Made by a program: the position numbers and the translations under genes
Notes under the pieces: model-generated
Told to the model about the DNA's origin: nothing
The model's input: the letters and a program-made list of their open reading frames with translations, nothing else
Databases searched by the model: none
NCBI RefSeq assembly: GCF_000344685.1
Contig: NW_006920420.1
Coordinates: forward strand, 164,702-228,701
Direction of reading: 5' to 3'
From: Gloeophyllum trabeum ATCC 11539
Taxonomy: Eukaryota; Basidiomycota; Agaricomycetes; Gloeophyllales; Gloeophyllaceae
DNA: 64,000 bases
Shown: one piece after another, positions 23,871 to 35,880 of the stretch
Numbering within the stretch: the first letter of the stretch is position 1
Layout: each line of letters opens with the position of its first letter

Positions 23871-24647
23871 GATTGATTGCTTGCTCAAAGAGGAACAAGG
23901 CGAGGAGGTTAGGGGAGATACCTGATCGATCGGTATCGCGATTTCAGTCCACATGTGATCTTATCAGCGACTTCGCGAATCCGAACACTCTAAATACAAG
24001 GACACTATCAAAGATGAATCTATGTGTAATCATGAAGTCGTGATATAACGAGACTCGTACAGTGTATGTCACTAAGAGTCGGCACCTCTGTGGTACCTTA
24101 ATTATGCCGCCGCAGGCGGCGAGAAAAAAATTTGAAACATAAACCTGGCCAAAAGGCGCGTAATCCTGCATTTTCATTTTTTTGGGTGCTTACGTAAGCA
24201 TTCAAATATAGGGTTGCCGAACCTAACCTCATGTATTTGGGAGCCAACTGCGTCCTGATCACTCAATAAGGTTGTATAATAGCAAAATGGGAGTCTCCCA
24301 TGGAATTCCTGTGATAGGGAGTGTCCCATGCATCCAAAGCAAGTATTGTCTTCACCCTAACCCTAGCTTAGCACATGGCTTGGCCGACCTTGCCGTGATT
24401 ACAAAGCTTCCCTTTATGGTAACTCCGCTACATCTCCGACCCAAATTCAAATATGTGAAGGGTTAAATTCTTAAAAGCGGGAATTTCGAGAAAATAATCA
24501 GATGGTTCGAAAGCTCTCGTGAAAAGGAATCGATTGGTCTGGTTTTTGGGACCTGAAAGTATTTTCTCACGACCGTGATAGGATCCGCGGCTCGCCTATT
24601 GCCGAGTGGTCGATTTTGAGCGCCTCACACTGTACATAGGTAAGTAT
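23871..24647. other. Intergenic region
   Basis: No gene. It contains small palindromes (CCGCCGCAGGCGG near 24109; TGCTTACGTAAGCA near 24187) and a repeated GGGAGT-TCCCATG motif near 24290 and 24318. There is no clear element boundary. Confidence 0.4.
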
Positions 24648-25656
24648 TCAAGCTGAGCCTGCCGCGTCCTCAACCACCTCTTCTGGGTGCCGTTTCCGCC
24701 ACTCTGCGAGCCCGGCTTCGAGAGTGCGCTCGTTCGTGCCGTTGCGCACTAGGCAGAAGGTAACACCTGTTAGGAAATCGGGGTGAGTCCGGGTACACAG
24801 AAGCGAAGGGAAAGCAGACGGACCGAGCGACTCGACCTCTTTGTTCCGGTGCTCGTCGTCGAAGAATAACTGCAGTGGAAGAGTAAGCGATGGATCGGTG
24901 GAAGAGTGGATCGGGGGAAATAGGAGAATGGGAGAAATGGAGGAACGCACCATTTCAGAGTACGGGAGGCCGGTTTTCTGGTGCAGCTTCTTGAAGTGCG
25001 TTATCTTCGAGCCTAATGCATGAGTTAGTCAATCATTGGAGGACGTACGAGGACGAGCTATGACGCGCCTGGATATATCTCCATCTGATCAAAGAACTCT
25101 ATCGCTGGCGTAGGTTTCCCGTGCTTGTCCCCCGCTCGTGGGGGTACAAGGAGGAGCTGCAGGGCACGTCGGGCACTGCATTGCATACCATACAAGAGTC
25201 AGTTCTGTTTCCGAGCGTAAAGAAGGTGGTAGGGATGTGAACGCACAGGCCGGGTGCGGACGTGCGGGAACATGCTGCGATGATAACGCCTGCTGAGCGC
25301 AGGCGATGGAGGATCTGGGGCACTTCGTGGTAGAACTCGATCTTCTCGTTGTATCTGCGTATCACAAAGCATATATGATATATACCTACATTTCATAAAA
25401 CTTCGGAAGCAGAATAAACGCACCTATCGAGCACCTGGTTCAACGTGTTCCCTTCTCTCCGCAGCGGGGCTGACACAGACGTCTACTCCCGATTCCTTTA
25501 ACTTCTCTGGAAAAGCTAGTGCGTACGGGTGACATGGGTATCAATCCACAGGTCCCAGAGCGTATAGCTGGGGTGTCGTCAGCTTTAGGGCCGACTCAAG
25601 GGCAGAGCTACCGACTCTAGGTCGAACGCGATCAGTTTCGGAAGTCGACTCGTCAT
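24648..25656 (-). CDS. Magnesium-dependent phosphatase-1 (MDP-1, HAD superfamily)
   Basis: Eight small exons: 25656-25616, 25567-25527, 25469-25424, 25354-25247, 25175-25069, 25012-24951, 24869-24824 and 24766-24648, giving 189 residues, the family's usual length. HAD motif I is FDLDYTLW, with its second Asp restored across the first splice junction. Motif II is AACSRTSAPGL. The conserved EFFDQMEIYPGSKITHF block, and LFFDDEHRNKEVESLG as motif IV, are present. MDP-1 enzymes are Mg-dependent phosphatases proposed to act on phosphotyrosine or glycated-protein phosphates. Intron five appears to use a GC donor (GC-AG), the only splice that keeps YPGSKITH intact. Confidence 0.93.
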
Positions 25657-26028
25657 TTCTTTTGCTCGGAAAGGTGTAGAATAGCGATTTTACAGAAAAC
25701 GGAGGTGGCAGACGACGAGGGGCGGGTGAAGGACGGCGTGGAGCAGTTACGGAGGAGAATGGTTCAATGGAAAGAAATTGTAGAGGACTACAGATGTTTT
25801 GTAGACGTGGGAAGGGGTTTTGTAATACTTCAAGGGGGAGGGGGGAGAATATAGACTCGTTCGCTGACCGCCACCATGTGCTTATCCTGAGGACAGCGGT
25901 TTTTTCTGTGCTGGCTGCAGGACTTCATGTATTAGAAGAACATACACGGCTCGAGGTCTCGGTTGCTTTGCAATTCTGGAATTCTAAAGCCTTGACGGTA
26001 GGCCCTCTTCAAGTTCTAGCACTTCGCC

Positions 26029-29000
26029 ATGTCTCGCTCTCGGGATACTATACGCTCTGGATCCCTCCGTGACAGAGAAAGCAATATCATGCAACTTGGA
26101 GAGCCGTGGAATTACCTTGAGGACTCGATACCCACTTCAAGACCGGATGGACGCGCATATACCCAAGTCTCAAGTACCCCTGACCGCAGCCAGGATCTGG
26201 AATACCCGAACGACGGCTCAGAATACCCCATGACGCTTGCCATGAACACCGGTTCTTGGTCTACGCACGACGCAGGCTCTTCAAGCCCTTGGAGGACCGG
26301 TGGCACTGACCCTCTACCCAGGAGTAGTCCCGGATACGACGAGATCCCCGTCTCGAGTAGCCCCGGGTACAACGAGGAAGTACCCATATCGAGCAGCCCC
26401 GCATACCACTATGACGAAGTCACCCTCTCGAGCAGCTCTGCATACGAATACCACCAATGCCCCCTCTCAAGCAGCCCGGGATACGGCACGGTGCCCATGT
26501 CGAGTACGCCAGACCTGTCATTCTCTGCGTCTAGCCCGTTCCTGAGCTCCGATCCTGACTACGCTGGCTTTGATGTCTCTCGAGGTGGTCTTCGTTCGTC
26601 GTACCCTGCTGGGTTGGGTCCGAGGTCTGCGTCTACTGTGTATGACTCTTCATCTCCTATCGCGCATGGTATTGGCCTGGGCAGTAGGCGCAGCTCGAAG
26701 TCCTTGGAGAACGAGGCTCATGAATACGCGTACATCCACGCCGGACGCGAGTTGGGGGTATATGGTGGTACTCAGCTCTCTGAACGTGAGGAGTCAAGAC
26801 GGCGCTCACCGGGTTGTGCTCAGGATGGCGTATACAGCCTGCAGGAACGCGGCTCTGACGGCTACTCTAGCACTCAGGAGTCAAGACGCCGCTCACAGGA
26901 CTACGCTGCTAGGTCTCGGGGTTCTGTTCAGGATCACGCATATATGCTGGGTGGAAGATGCTCTGTGCACTCTGTCGATCAGGTGTCTGGACTCGAGGGG
27001 TCAGGAAGGCACTCACAGAATTACACTGCTAGGTCTGGAAGTACTGCTCAGGGTCGCGCATATATCAGGGGCCAAAGCCGCTCTGAGGTCTATGTTACCG
27101 GTCAGCTCCGCAGACAGGTGGATGACCTCTGGAACTCACGGGACTATGCTACTCAGTTTCGGAGTACTGCTCAGGACCACACTGATACTATGGACAACAA
27201 CGACTCTGGGGTCGGTGGTCAGCTCCGTGGACGCACGGTATCAAGGCGGGACTCACAGGACGGTGCTCTTCTGTTGCAGGATGCTGCTCTGGATCGTGCA
27301 AATACACTAGGTAGAAGCGAGTCGAACGTCTTTGGTAGCTCTCAGCTCTCTGGAAGCGAGGAGTCAAGACTGTACCCACAGATTCCAAGTTACGCTCCCC
27401 TTTCAAACAGGTCTTCTAGGAATCATCAAGCGCGGAAGAGCAAACGCGCCCGCTCGCCCTCGCCCCTCCCTACTCGGAAGAAGTTCCGCACAACCGAGGA
27501 TCTGGAGCAGCGCTTCTCCTTCTCGCAGTCGCAAGAGAGCTCCTCGTTCTCCTTCACCAATAGTAGTGCCTCCTCTCTGTCACGAGTATCCAACGAACGC
27601 ACCTCGCAGCCATCCGAGTCGATCTCCCCGCTCAAACTGGAGTTGAGCGTCGACGAGAAGAATTTCCTGGCCCGCATTGACGCGCTCGTGCGTGCTGCTG
27701 TGGACGTGCAGCCCAGGAAGTACTACGAGCCCGATTCTGTGCGGAGCCTCAGCGACGCCAGTCGAGAAGAGGGATCGCACACACCCGTGTTGCATCACCA
27801 CCACCACCATCAAGCTAGGCGATCTTCTCAAAACAGTGCGGTCGACTTGTCTTTCCTGCGCGAGCTCGATAGTAGGCTGGCCAGGATCGCGGGAACCGGG
27901 TCTGGTAACGGTCACACGAGGAGGACGGGCGCTAGTGCTGGCTCGGAGGACTCCGGCGACATTCAAAACTCGTCGCCAGCGCGAATGGCCCCTATTTCCG
28001 ATCCTCCTGCTGAGTCCGACTATATGTCTCAGTCTTATCCTCAGTCTCATTATTACTACAGATCGCGCTCCTATCCAATGCGATCTGACTCTGAAGAGCT
28101 GTCAGAAGCTGGAGTTCCTTATGCTACTTGCTCTCTGCAGTCTTTGCGCCCTTATTACAGTGGCGAATCTCCTCGATTTACCATCCCTCCCCCTTTCCCG
28201 CCTGATGCTCTCCAATATGTTGCTCCCAAGAATGCGCATCTTGCGCTCTCGAGGAAGAGAAAACGGAGCATCTCTCCGTCAGGTCTGCGCCAAAGTACCC
28301 TACACGGCGCCGCTGAGTATGGTGCCTCTGTGGCTCGCCGAGCGCGTCACGATGAACATGTTCACGCGTCGTCCAGCCTGAGCCAAGTCATCTTGTGTCG
28401 CGAGGAGGACGAAAGTCCTCTATTTGCATATGGTCGCTCATCGACGCGTCCTGCCGGTATCGAGCCTGCTTCACCCAGTGGCTCGGAGGGAAGCGCGGGT
28501 GATGCCTACAGTCGCGAAGTGGACGAGAGTCCACTGTTCGCTTACGGTCACGCGCCTGGTCATCAAGACGAAAACCAGCCAGCATCGTCGAGTGGCCGGG
28601 AGGGAAGCGGTGATGACGAATCAGGCTCTCCTGAGGAGAAGCCTTCGCCGCATAGCCAGCAATGGATGCCGCTGAGCACTGACACGCTCGGGACTGTGCA
28701 GATTCCAGGCAGTTATACGGTATGTTGCGTGCATATGATTTCGTTGGGTGCGTGCACTGACGCAGAAATTTGCCGTAGATCTTGGTACCCGTCCTTCTTA
28801 ACTGGGCCACCACCTCAACCGGTATTTCGCGACAAACTTCTTTTGCGTCCACAACATACTCTTACGAGTCTGAAGAAGACACTGACCCTCCTAATGCCCG
28901 GTCTACCCCGCGCGAGAATGAGCTCCCTTTCCATGTTCCCGCGATAGCCCCTCCGGCCACTCGGGATTTCATCCCTCTTCCTCCTGTTGACGAAGAGGAG

Positions 29001-30277
29001 GAAGCCGAACGTAGACTTGCTCGTCTGCTAGCGCGTGAGACCCGACAACGGGCCTCCGAGGGGCTACCCGTGACTTGCAGTGTTAACATCGACGTGCAGG
29101 CTTCTGCTAGTCGGGGTAGTGAAGCGGGAAGCCCTGCCTCTTCCACCGCTGTCGTCGGTACGAGATCGAGCGTCGACAGTTCTGGCCTACAATGGGATGG
29201 GTTCCTCGATATCGACGAGGAGACGATGGCGCGTGCGATAAAGTGGATTCTTGAAGTGGAGGTCTGTCCATTTTATTCCATTTTCCCGATTTTTTGTACT
29301 ATCTGCTAAATCGTATCGCGCATCCGTAGGTTCAACGCTGTCGCTCAGATCATAATGGCCAATTTGACACCTGGCGTGAGTTGCGCGACCAGCTTGCTTC
29401 ATCGCCTGAGACACGCTTCTGCGCCGGCTATATGTTCCTTCGCTACTTCAATGCTATATCGCACGGGAGCGATAGCCAGGACAGCCAGCGGTCGACTATG
29501 TCGTGGAGGCAGGGCCGTGCGCTTGCAGCCCTCGACGTGGCAGTAGCTTGCCTGGCCATAAGCGCGCAAGTGAGTTTGACACGGAGCTGCTTCTTGCAGA
29601 TCGCTCATATCTCGCAGTTTAACAGAGACCATTTGCTTCCGCTGTATCCTCTGAGTGCGAGGACATTCACTCGGTTGGCTACCCATGAGATGGACCGTCA
29701 TGATCTGGATGTGCGCCAGTTTCCTGCTCACCTCTCCTATTCATCTGACCATTGCGCGCCTAACTATAGGCGGCCAAATGGGATGTGTTTTCGGCGCTGT
29801 CTTTCAGTATCAGCAATGATTCACCATCGGCTTACATGGAGGAAATCTATGACTTTTCGACTTCCTTTCGAGTCCTGCTGGGCTCTCGTCAGATATGGGC
29901 CCAAGTCCAGAGGGAAACGTGGCAGCGCTTATATTTAGCGCTCTTCGACTCCGAAATATTGCGGTTCCCGGTTTCATTGCTCACACTAGCTGCTTTGGTT
30001 GAGTCGACGATCGACACTCTTGTTGAGCAATATGATGCGGCCTCCGTACCCACCGCCACTGGCGACGATCTCGAGGCAGAGATCAGGTTACTCGCGAAAT
30101 ACCGCGAAAGAGCCACCGAGGAAGTTTTCGAGGCGATTCATCACCTGAAAGATATGTGGGCTATATCGGAAGTAAGTTTCTCATGTCCATTGGATTGCTG
30201 AGCGATGCTGATTTAACCGTGTACAGGGGGAACTGGAAGAGAGTCGGCAGTGGCTCACGTCCGTTGCTGACTGTTAG
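26029..30277 (+). CDS. Large Ser-rich protein with cyclin-box-like C-terminus
   Basis: Six exons: 26029-28719, 28779-29261, 29330-29569, 29618-29710, 29770-30171 and 30227-30277. All junctions are in phase and the product is 1,319 residues. The first 900 residues are low complexity: SSSPGY/SSSPAY repeats, four 40-residue tandem repeats, basic stretches (RKSKRARSPSPLPTRKK) that could be nuclear localisation signals, and a His run (HHHHHHQ). The last 300 residues are globular and resemble a cyclin box. RALAALDVAVACLAISAQ sits in the helix-2/3 position, with FTRLATHEMDRHDLDAAKWDVFSALSF in the helix-4/5 position. If so, it would bind a CDK in the nucleus. The cyclin call is by pattern only; the gene structure itself is solid. 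Confidence 0.75.
26881..27360 (+). repeat. Four coding tandem repeats of 120 bp (40 residues)
   Basis: Successive 40-residue units share S-(R)-x-x-SQ-x-(Y), STAQ/SVQ with H/R and AY, then a Gly/Ser-rich end with QL. A partial unit precedes them (from about 26794) and another follows. The units differ at more than half their residues, so the expansion is old. Confidence 0.75.
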
Positions 30278-30395
30278 ACGGGACTAGTCTACTTATCGAG
30301 TTATTTATCGTTTCCTCTCCGTTTTATCTGCATGACCGGACTCAACTGCATTGTAATGTGTATTCTCCACGACACCCCATAACACAGCAGCTGTG

Positions 30396-30871
30396 CTACC
30401 ACCATAGCGCTGATAAATCTTCATAAAGTAAAGCATAGTCAGAAAATGAAAAGCCAGCAAGCTGATCGAACCAATATATATCATCTTTGAAGTACCGCCA
30501 GCTACGGACATGGTCGTCTTTCTCTTCCACTGGCAGGCTTGATCCTTCGTCGTAGTCAAAGGACATCATGTGCGCAACTGAAGCAAGACTTGGCATCCAA
30601 AGGATCGTACGAAGCGCCATGCCTTCTCTCGCTGTACCCTGCACATGAATAGACTTAAATAGTTCAGGTCTGATAAATCCATGAAGTGTCGCGCCGGTGT
30701 CTCGAGGGCACATAAGTCGCCATTTCGCTGGAGCTGCAAGAATACCAGACAAACGATTTCCGAAGGAAGACTCAATACTAGTGGGAAATAGGCGCGTCTG
30801 AATACCAGAACATCCTGGCTGGCTCTGGGAATACCGTGAGCGTCTGAGCTTCTTCTGCCGCAAACAATCAA
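30396..30871 (-). pseudogene. Truncated, frameshifted F-box gene (5' half only)
   Basis: The F-box (LSLPSEIVCLVFLQ) lies in one frame up to GDLCAL near 30704. The next family block (DTGATLHGF, ELFKSIHVQGTAREGMALRT) follows in another frame, as expected from a one-base deletion. Similarity stops near 30396, before the leucine-rich half. It is the same subfamily as the copies at 20870-22007 and 32498-33795. No plausible intron repairs it. Confidence 0.8.
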
Positions 30872-31117
30872 ATCAGATACGAATAAATCTAGTCATTACC
30901 TTCGGCTGTGTGGCTCAACATCAGTTCTTGTGCTGAACATGGAAGCCATGTCTTACCATGCTACAGCTGAATCGAGGCGCCCTTCAGGATGATCTATTGG
31001 GACGACGTGGTATAAGATGAACACGAGGCCTGGTCACCTCAACAAAAGACTGACGCCACAGAAGCGACAAGTCGCGCTCGGTTGCAGAGCATCTGACCGT
31101 GACGGTTGACCACCGAA

Positions 31118-31203
31118 GGTGGAGGTGTAGCGTGGTGGTGTTGCTGGCGAGCGAGGCCTGGAGTCTCATCAGCGGGAGCAACATCAAGATTGATAGTGAG
31201 AGT
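31118..31203 (+). pseudogene. Fragment of a short-chain dehydrogenase gene
   Basis: The plus strand encodes VVVLLASEAWSLISGSNIKID, matching AAVLLASDAGSFITGSDIKVD from the intact SDR at 22859-23870. The following bases (GATAGTGAGAG) even resemble that gene's splice donor (GACGGTGAGTG). Nothing else of the gene is seen, so this is a relic of exon 3. Confidence 0.7.
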
Positions 31204-32317
31204 TTGTGGAAGGACAAGCGCTCATGTTTGCTGATAGGAGGTCGGCCTCCACTAGACTCAAAAGCTCGCTCTTCAGCGACCCAAAGACAGGGGACCATTT
31301 CGGCCCGGGAACGTCCTCCCTCCAGACAATTGAGAATGACTTAAGCATCAGGCGTTCCAGTGTGTCTTTCTGGTTCAGAATGAAATCATGAGACGGCGCC
31401 ATTGCACCAAACACCATTCCCCCGACTTCCAACTTCCTCAGGTAGGGGAAGCGGAGGCCTGTGAGTGGGAGATGCGGTATGCCAGATCAGATTGCAAGAT
31501 TATTGAAGTGGATCACCAGAGGTTGGAGGGTGACCGGTGACCTGCGATGGTGTAAGATAAGTCCGTGGCAAAACGTGCAAATTGCATGAAATGCCGGGAT
31601 GCTTTCTACGAGACTTTGGGAGTTTACTCGAATGCCGAGTGATTCCAAGGGTTGTGTCCAGGACTGTCCAAGCCGAACTGGGGGCGGAAACACGAGGTCG
31701 GTCCTGGCCGTGACATTGGTGAGCGTAAAGCTGGATAATCCAGGTGGACAGTGGTCAATAATCGCGCAGAGCACCTTTTGCTTTATGTCTGTCGTCAAGC
31801 AGGCCGGTTCCTCGTCGTTGAAGGGGTAGTGGAAATCGAGTTTGAGAGACACCAGCTTTGTAGCGAGATTCAGCCTCGAAAATGCGCTGGTATAGATGCG
31901 GCCAATGTCATATTCTAAGACGAAGGGGAGCGGACGTGGTCAGTTTCAGGATCACTAAGCACATGAATATCGAAAGGCAGCGATTGCATACACGTACCAG
32001 CGTCTGAATAAAATTCGCGACCTCTCTCCCTGTCGAGGACATACTTGAAACCCTCGTCGTACGCAAAGGATATGGATTCTCTGGATTAGGCGAAATACTA
32101 GCACTCTGCGGAACGATTTCGCATCGCGGATTGAGCCCTGCGTGTGTATGCTTTTGAATAGCTCGGGTATTATCGTACTTCGCACCGTTGTATTAGAGTC
32201 ATAGAGCGCGTAGATGTCACCGAGTGGGGGCAGACACGACCATGCTATAAATATTAACTCCATCGGCAATTCGAGAACAAGAGAGCCGTCGTGAGCCGTA
32301 TCGCTGAAATGTGGCAT
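31184..32317 (-). pseudogene. Decayed F-box/LRR-type gene
   Basis: From the ATG at 32317: F-box-like ELPMELIFIAWSCL, then ELFKSIHTQGSIRDAKSFRR. Near 32080 the frame must shift by one base to continue as SISFAYDEGFKYVLDRERG. A possible 87-bp intron (32010-31924) then leads to EYDIGRIYTSAFSRL and a leucine-rich section to 31487. A further shift near 31490 is needed to reach FPYLRKLEVGGMVFG and the end at 31184. A gene with unusual introns cannot be excluded, but two apparent shifts favour decay. Confidence 0.55.
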
Positions 32318-32497
32318 GAATGAATCAGTCGGCGCTCCGGCGGGCGGCACCACTGCGCCGCTGACATAGCTGTCGTGCCACCATCGAATACGTCGTATGA
32401 CCTCTACGACCACGGTTGATAATGCAGTACTGGTAGCTAATCACAGCAGCAAGAGACGGGCATACGTGTTGATATTCGTGCCCCCTGGGCCACGGTC

Positions 32498-33795
32498 TTA
32501 CAACTCCTCGTCTCTTCGTCGCTTAACGACGGACTCCAGTTCCTGCAGAGCAGCCGCATCAGCATCTTCCTGCTCCCTGTAGACCTTGACATCGAGTAGC
32601 AGGTATTTCTTGTAGCGGCCATAACCATACTCCCAAACTTCGATCTCCTGCAAGCACCCCAGCTCTTTCCTGAATCCGTCAAAGGTATCCTCCCATGTAC
32701 GTGGCATCTCCCACCTGTTGTCTTCCTTTCGTCCCACGACCTCCAGTTCGTTACATACCATTAGGCAATCTATGACCTCTAACCGGCGTAGCGTCGCCTT
32801 ATGCCGGAGAATGAAACGCTCTGTGGACGTATCCCGACCAAATGCTAGATTTACCAGCTCCAAGCCAGTCAGGTGAGGAAAGGTGAGGATGTCGAGGCCG
32901 ATTACAGGTGCATATCCCACAGTTAATCCTGGGCTACGGAGACACAGGCTTTGCAGATTACTGTGAACCGGAGCAGGGAATAGCCTCATCAGCGAGCAAC
33001 ACCAGAAATGCTCGGCGTCTTCGCGGCGACGATGAGAGTGATGATCAGTGATTGTCGAAAAGCTGAGCGTCCTGAGCTGCCGTAGCAAGGTCGAAAGGCC
33101 TCGGTACCTATAGCAATCCAGGGAAGACGCTGGCAAACTTGAGATGAAGAGGGATATAAGCGACCGGGGGGCGTGGTCAGAAATCGTTTTGAGGACAGCT
33201 TCCGTGAAATAGACCTGGGGCGAGACATAAAACTTTAAGTCGATGTTGATTTTCCTGTGAAGTTGCAGAATGAGGCTGTGCAAGTTGGTAGCTCGTTCGA
33301 GTCTCGAGAAGGCTGAGCAGAATATGTTGGTAAACGTGACGTGGTCTGCATGGTAGTAGAGTATGTGGTCAGAAGGCCAATAAGAAGCAATGGAGACCTT
33401 ATAGTCTAACCAACCTATATTATCCTTGATCAGCCGGTTGTTTGGATATCCTCCCTTTCCTTGGAGACGTGATCCTTCATCATAGTCGAAGGAAATTGTC
33501 TGAACAGCGGGACCGAGGACCGATGTTTGTAAGATTTTTCCAAGTGCGAGGCCATCGCGCACGGTGCCCTGCACATGGACTGACTTGAACGAATCCGGCG
33601 TAATCAATCACGAAGTGCGGCACTGGTGTCCCGAAGCACACAGAGGTCGCCTATGCATGGTACATGTAAGAATATCAAACCATAAATTTCCAAAGGAAGA
33701 CTAGAGAAAGGGCAGTTTGAGCGGGTCTGAACGGGAAATAATTCTTCTTCAGCTTCGAGTTCCCCCAGCTCCTGAGTATCGAGGCCGGTGGGCAC
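32498..33795 (-). pseudogene. F-box/LRR-type gene with a single one-base frameshift
   Basis: The N-terminal frame (33795-33604) carries the F-box SLPLEIYGLIFLHVPCIGDLCVLRDTSAALRD and then hits TGA. Deleting that stop by a one-base shift continues directly as ITPDSFKSVHVQGTVRDG, and this frame stays open for 369 codons to 32498. The related copy at 20870 has one more base at the corresponding place. Everything else looks intact: LRR half, conserved ELGCLQEIEVWEYGYG, acidic/basic tail. It may be a very young pseudogene, or a functional gene with a sequencing error. No ATG is found in frame before the F-box; the frame opens at GTG 33795. Confidence 0.65.
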
Positions 33796-34291
33796 CCTAT
33801 CCTCCGAGTCCTATTGAGTAGTATTAGCACGACATAGGTCCTCGAGTTGGTCAAAAGGGGTCTTAACTGTTGCCATACTGCGGTTAACCTGGGCCAACGG
33901 CTTTTGTGAAGTTAGTATAATAACTGGATCGATCAACCTTTGCCAGCTCACGGGACCATGGACGCGTCGGGTGTGAATGATGTCATTGTAAATCACGGAT
34001 GTGACGGCCACACGTGACCAACGCGCCACCCAAGAAAATTTAAACCACGTCCTCAAGTTGACAGATGAGTCACTTGCCACTTCCTGGTACCGTCCGGCGT
34101 CCGATGCTGGTACCCTACAACAGTGCGCATGCCTCCAGACAAATTATCGTTTTCGGGGTCAATGACGTTTGCATCAGATACTCATAGCAGCTACCTTTGT
34201 CTTGAATCACACGACCTGCTCCATTGTTCGTTCACTATAAGGCGCAAGCCTCCCATTATACAACACTACACTAGTCCTTACTTTACCTGTC
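33796..34291. other. Divergent intergenic region between two F-box genes
   Basis: No gene recognised. It probably contains the promoter of the plus-strand F-box gene starting at 34292; a CTATAAG sequence lies about 57 bp before that start. Confidence 0.45.
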
Positions 34292-35880
34292 ATGATGGCC
34301 TTATACTCTTCAGAGGGTCATATTGAGAACCTTCCCGGTGCATCCGACCTTCCCACCGAGCTCTGCGCAATGATCTGCAAGGAACTAAGAGACCATCTGG
34401 ATCGTAAAGCTCTCTTTGCTCTGGTTCAAACTTGCAAGAAGTGGTCAGAACCAGCACTGGATGCACTGTGGAGGTGTATGGATGATGTAAAACCCCTTCT
34501 TAATCTCGTGCCACACCATGCACTGGCGAACCGAAATAATGTGAGTACGAGAACATGCCTCATAGCGTACGTAACTTGATGCTGGAGTGCCATTCGTAGG
34601 GTCGTACCCCCGCAGACCGAGTGGCACGCGAAGCTTGGACGCGCTTCGATGAATATAGCAAGCGTGTAACGACGCTGTATACGACGTTCAGTGAGCAAAG
34701 ATGCGAGGATTACTCCACAATTCTTCAGCTTGTAGCACTTCGAGGGAGTCCAGTTCTGCCGCGCTTGAAGACGTTCGACTCCACACACTTGTTCCGTTGT
34801 CTACCGCTGGATGCTCGGCTTGTCCCGGCGCTGTCCGCTTTTCTAGCGCCGTCTCTGGAGACGCTGTACATAAGTATAGAGGGGGACCCATTGTTACTGC
34901 TCCAGGATGGATCAGAACTCCGTGGAGGACACTTCCACATCTTCTTGCAAAATCTGCCAGCTAAGGTCCCTCGGTTGAAGACCTTTCAGATCACGCAATG
35001 GGACCTCCCCCATGTCCCGCTCGACTTCATCGGACGCTTCAGGTCACTCGAAAACCTGGAGCTCGACCACATTCCTAACGATATCCTCAGCGATGACGTT
35101 ATGCGGTCTGACCTCTTCAATGCATTCTCGTGCCTCCCATGCCTGAAGGATCTGACCATCAGAGGTGTGCTTAAGCATGCCGGAAATATCCCAGTCGGCT
35201 GGTGCGCTCCTCCGGTACTCGAACGCCTCTGCACCGAGGACATAATGCCTTCAGCGCTCGCAGAGATCCTACGCAGAATGCACTCAGATACTCTGCAGAG
35301 CATCGAGATGAATCTACCCCGAGCTATCGCCCTTGTCAATGGCATGCACTCTCTGTGCCAAGCGATCTCAACGTTTCATCCCATGTTACGATCAATACGG
35401 ATTTTCGTGCAGCACGTAGAAGACACAGATCCTCCAGGCATCCCTATATTCGCGGTATTTGGTCCTTTGCTGGAGTTGCGACATCTGGAAGATATGACAA
35501 TATGCCCTTATCACGTTGATCAAGACGAGGGGACGCCTTGTTACGTGATCAGGGACAATGATATAAAGGAGATGATCTCTGCTTGGCCTAAGCTCCAAAA
35601 CCTACATTTACAATGGTACGGCGATGAGCCCCTGATAACCTTCAATAGCCTCGTCATCATTGCTACCAGCAGCCGACTTCGGCGCTTGGAGCTGGAGCAC
35701 ATATACATCGGAGACGAGGTCGTTGAAGGGGAGATCCCTACCACGAGTCATCAGCTCTATGATCTTTGGCTTAATACCGTGGAGTATGAGAGCGACAAGT
35801 GTAATGCGGAAGTGTTGAAGGGTGCTGTACGTCGTCTGTTTCCCAGTCTGGGTCAGTTTATACTGGGGGCTGAAATGTGA
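34292..35880 (+). CDS. F-box/leucine-rich-type protein of a different subfamily
   Basis: Two exons, 34292-34540 and 34600-35880, with a 59-bp GT-AG intron, giving 509 residues. The start MMALYSSEG is chosen because it opens the frame just before the F-box-like LPTELCAMICKELRDHLDRKALFALVQTCKKWSEPAL. The rest is repeat-like leucine-rich sequence (LETLYISIEG, LKTFQITQWDL, LENLELDHIP, LKDLTIRGV, LRRLELEHIYIG). It shares architecture but little sequence with the other F-box copies here. It is complete and undamaged. Inferred role: substrate receptor of an SCF ubiquitin ligase; target unknown. Confidence 0.8.

Noticed and set aside
24350..24368. Telomere-like CCCTAACCCTA
   Set aside because: There are only about two units within ordinary intergenic sequence, so chance is sufficient.
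26570..27310. 246-codon plus-strand frame inside the Ser-rich gene
   Set aside because: It is an alternative frame of the 120-bp coding repeats, and the periodic pattern is inherited from them.
29599..29617. Alternative acceptor (TTGCAG at 29593-29598) in the Ser-rich gene
   Set aside because: It also keeps the frame but would need an intron of about 30 bp, shorter than any other here. The next CAG gives 48 bp.
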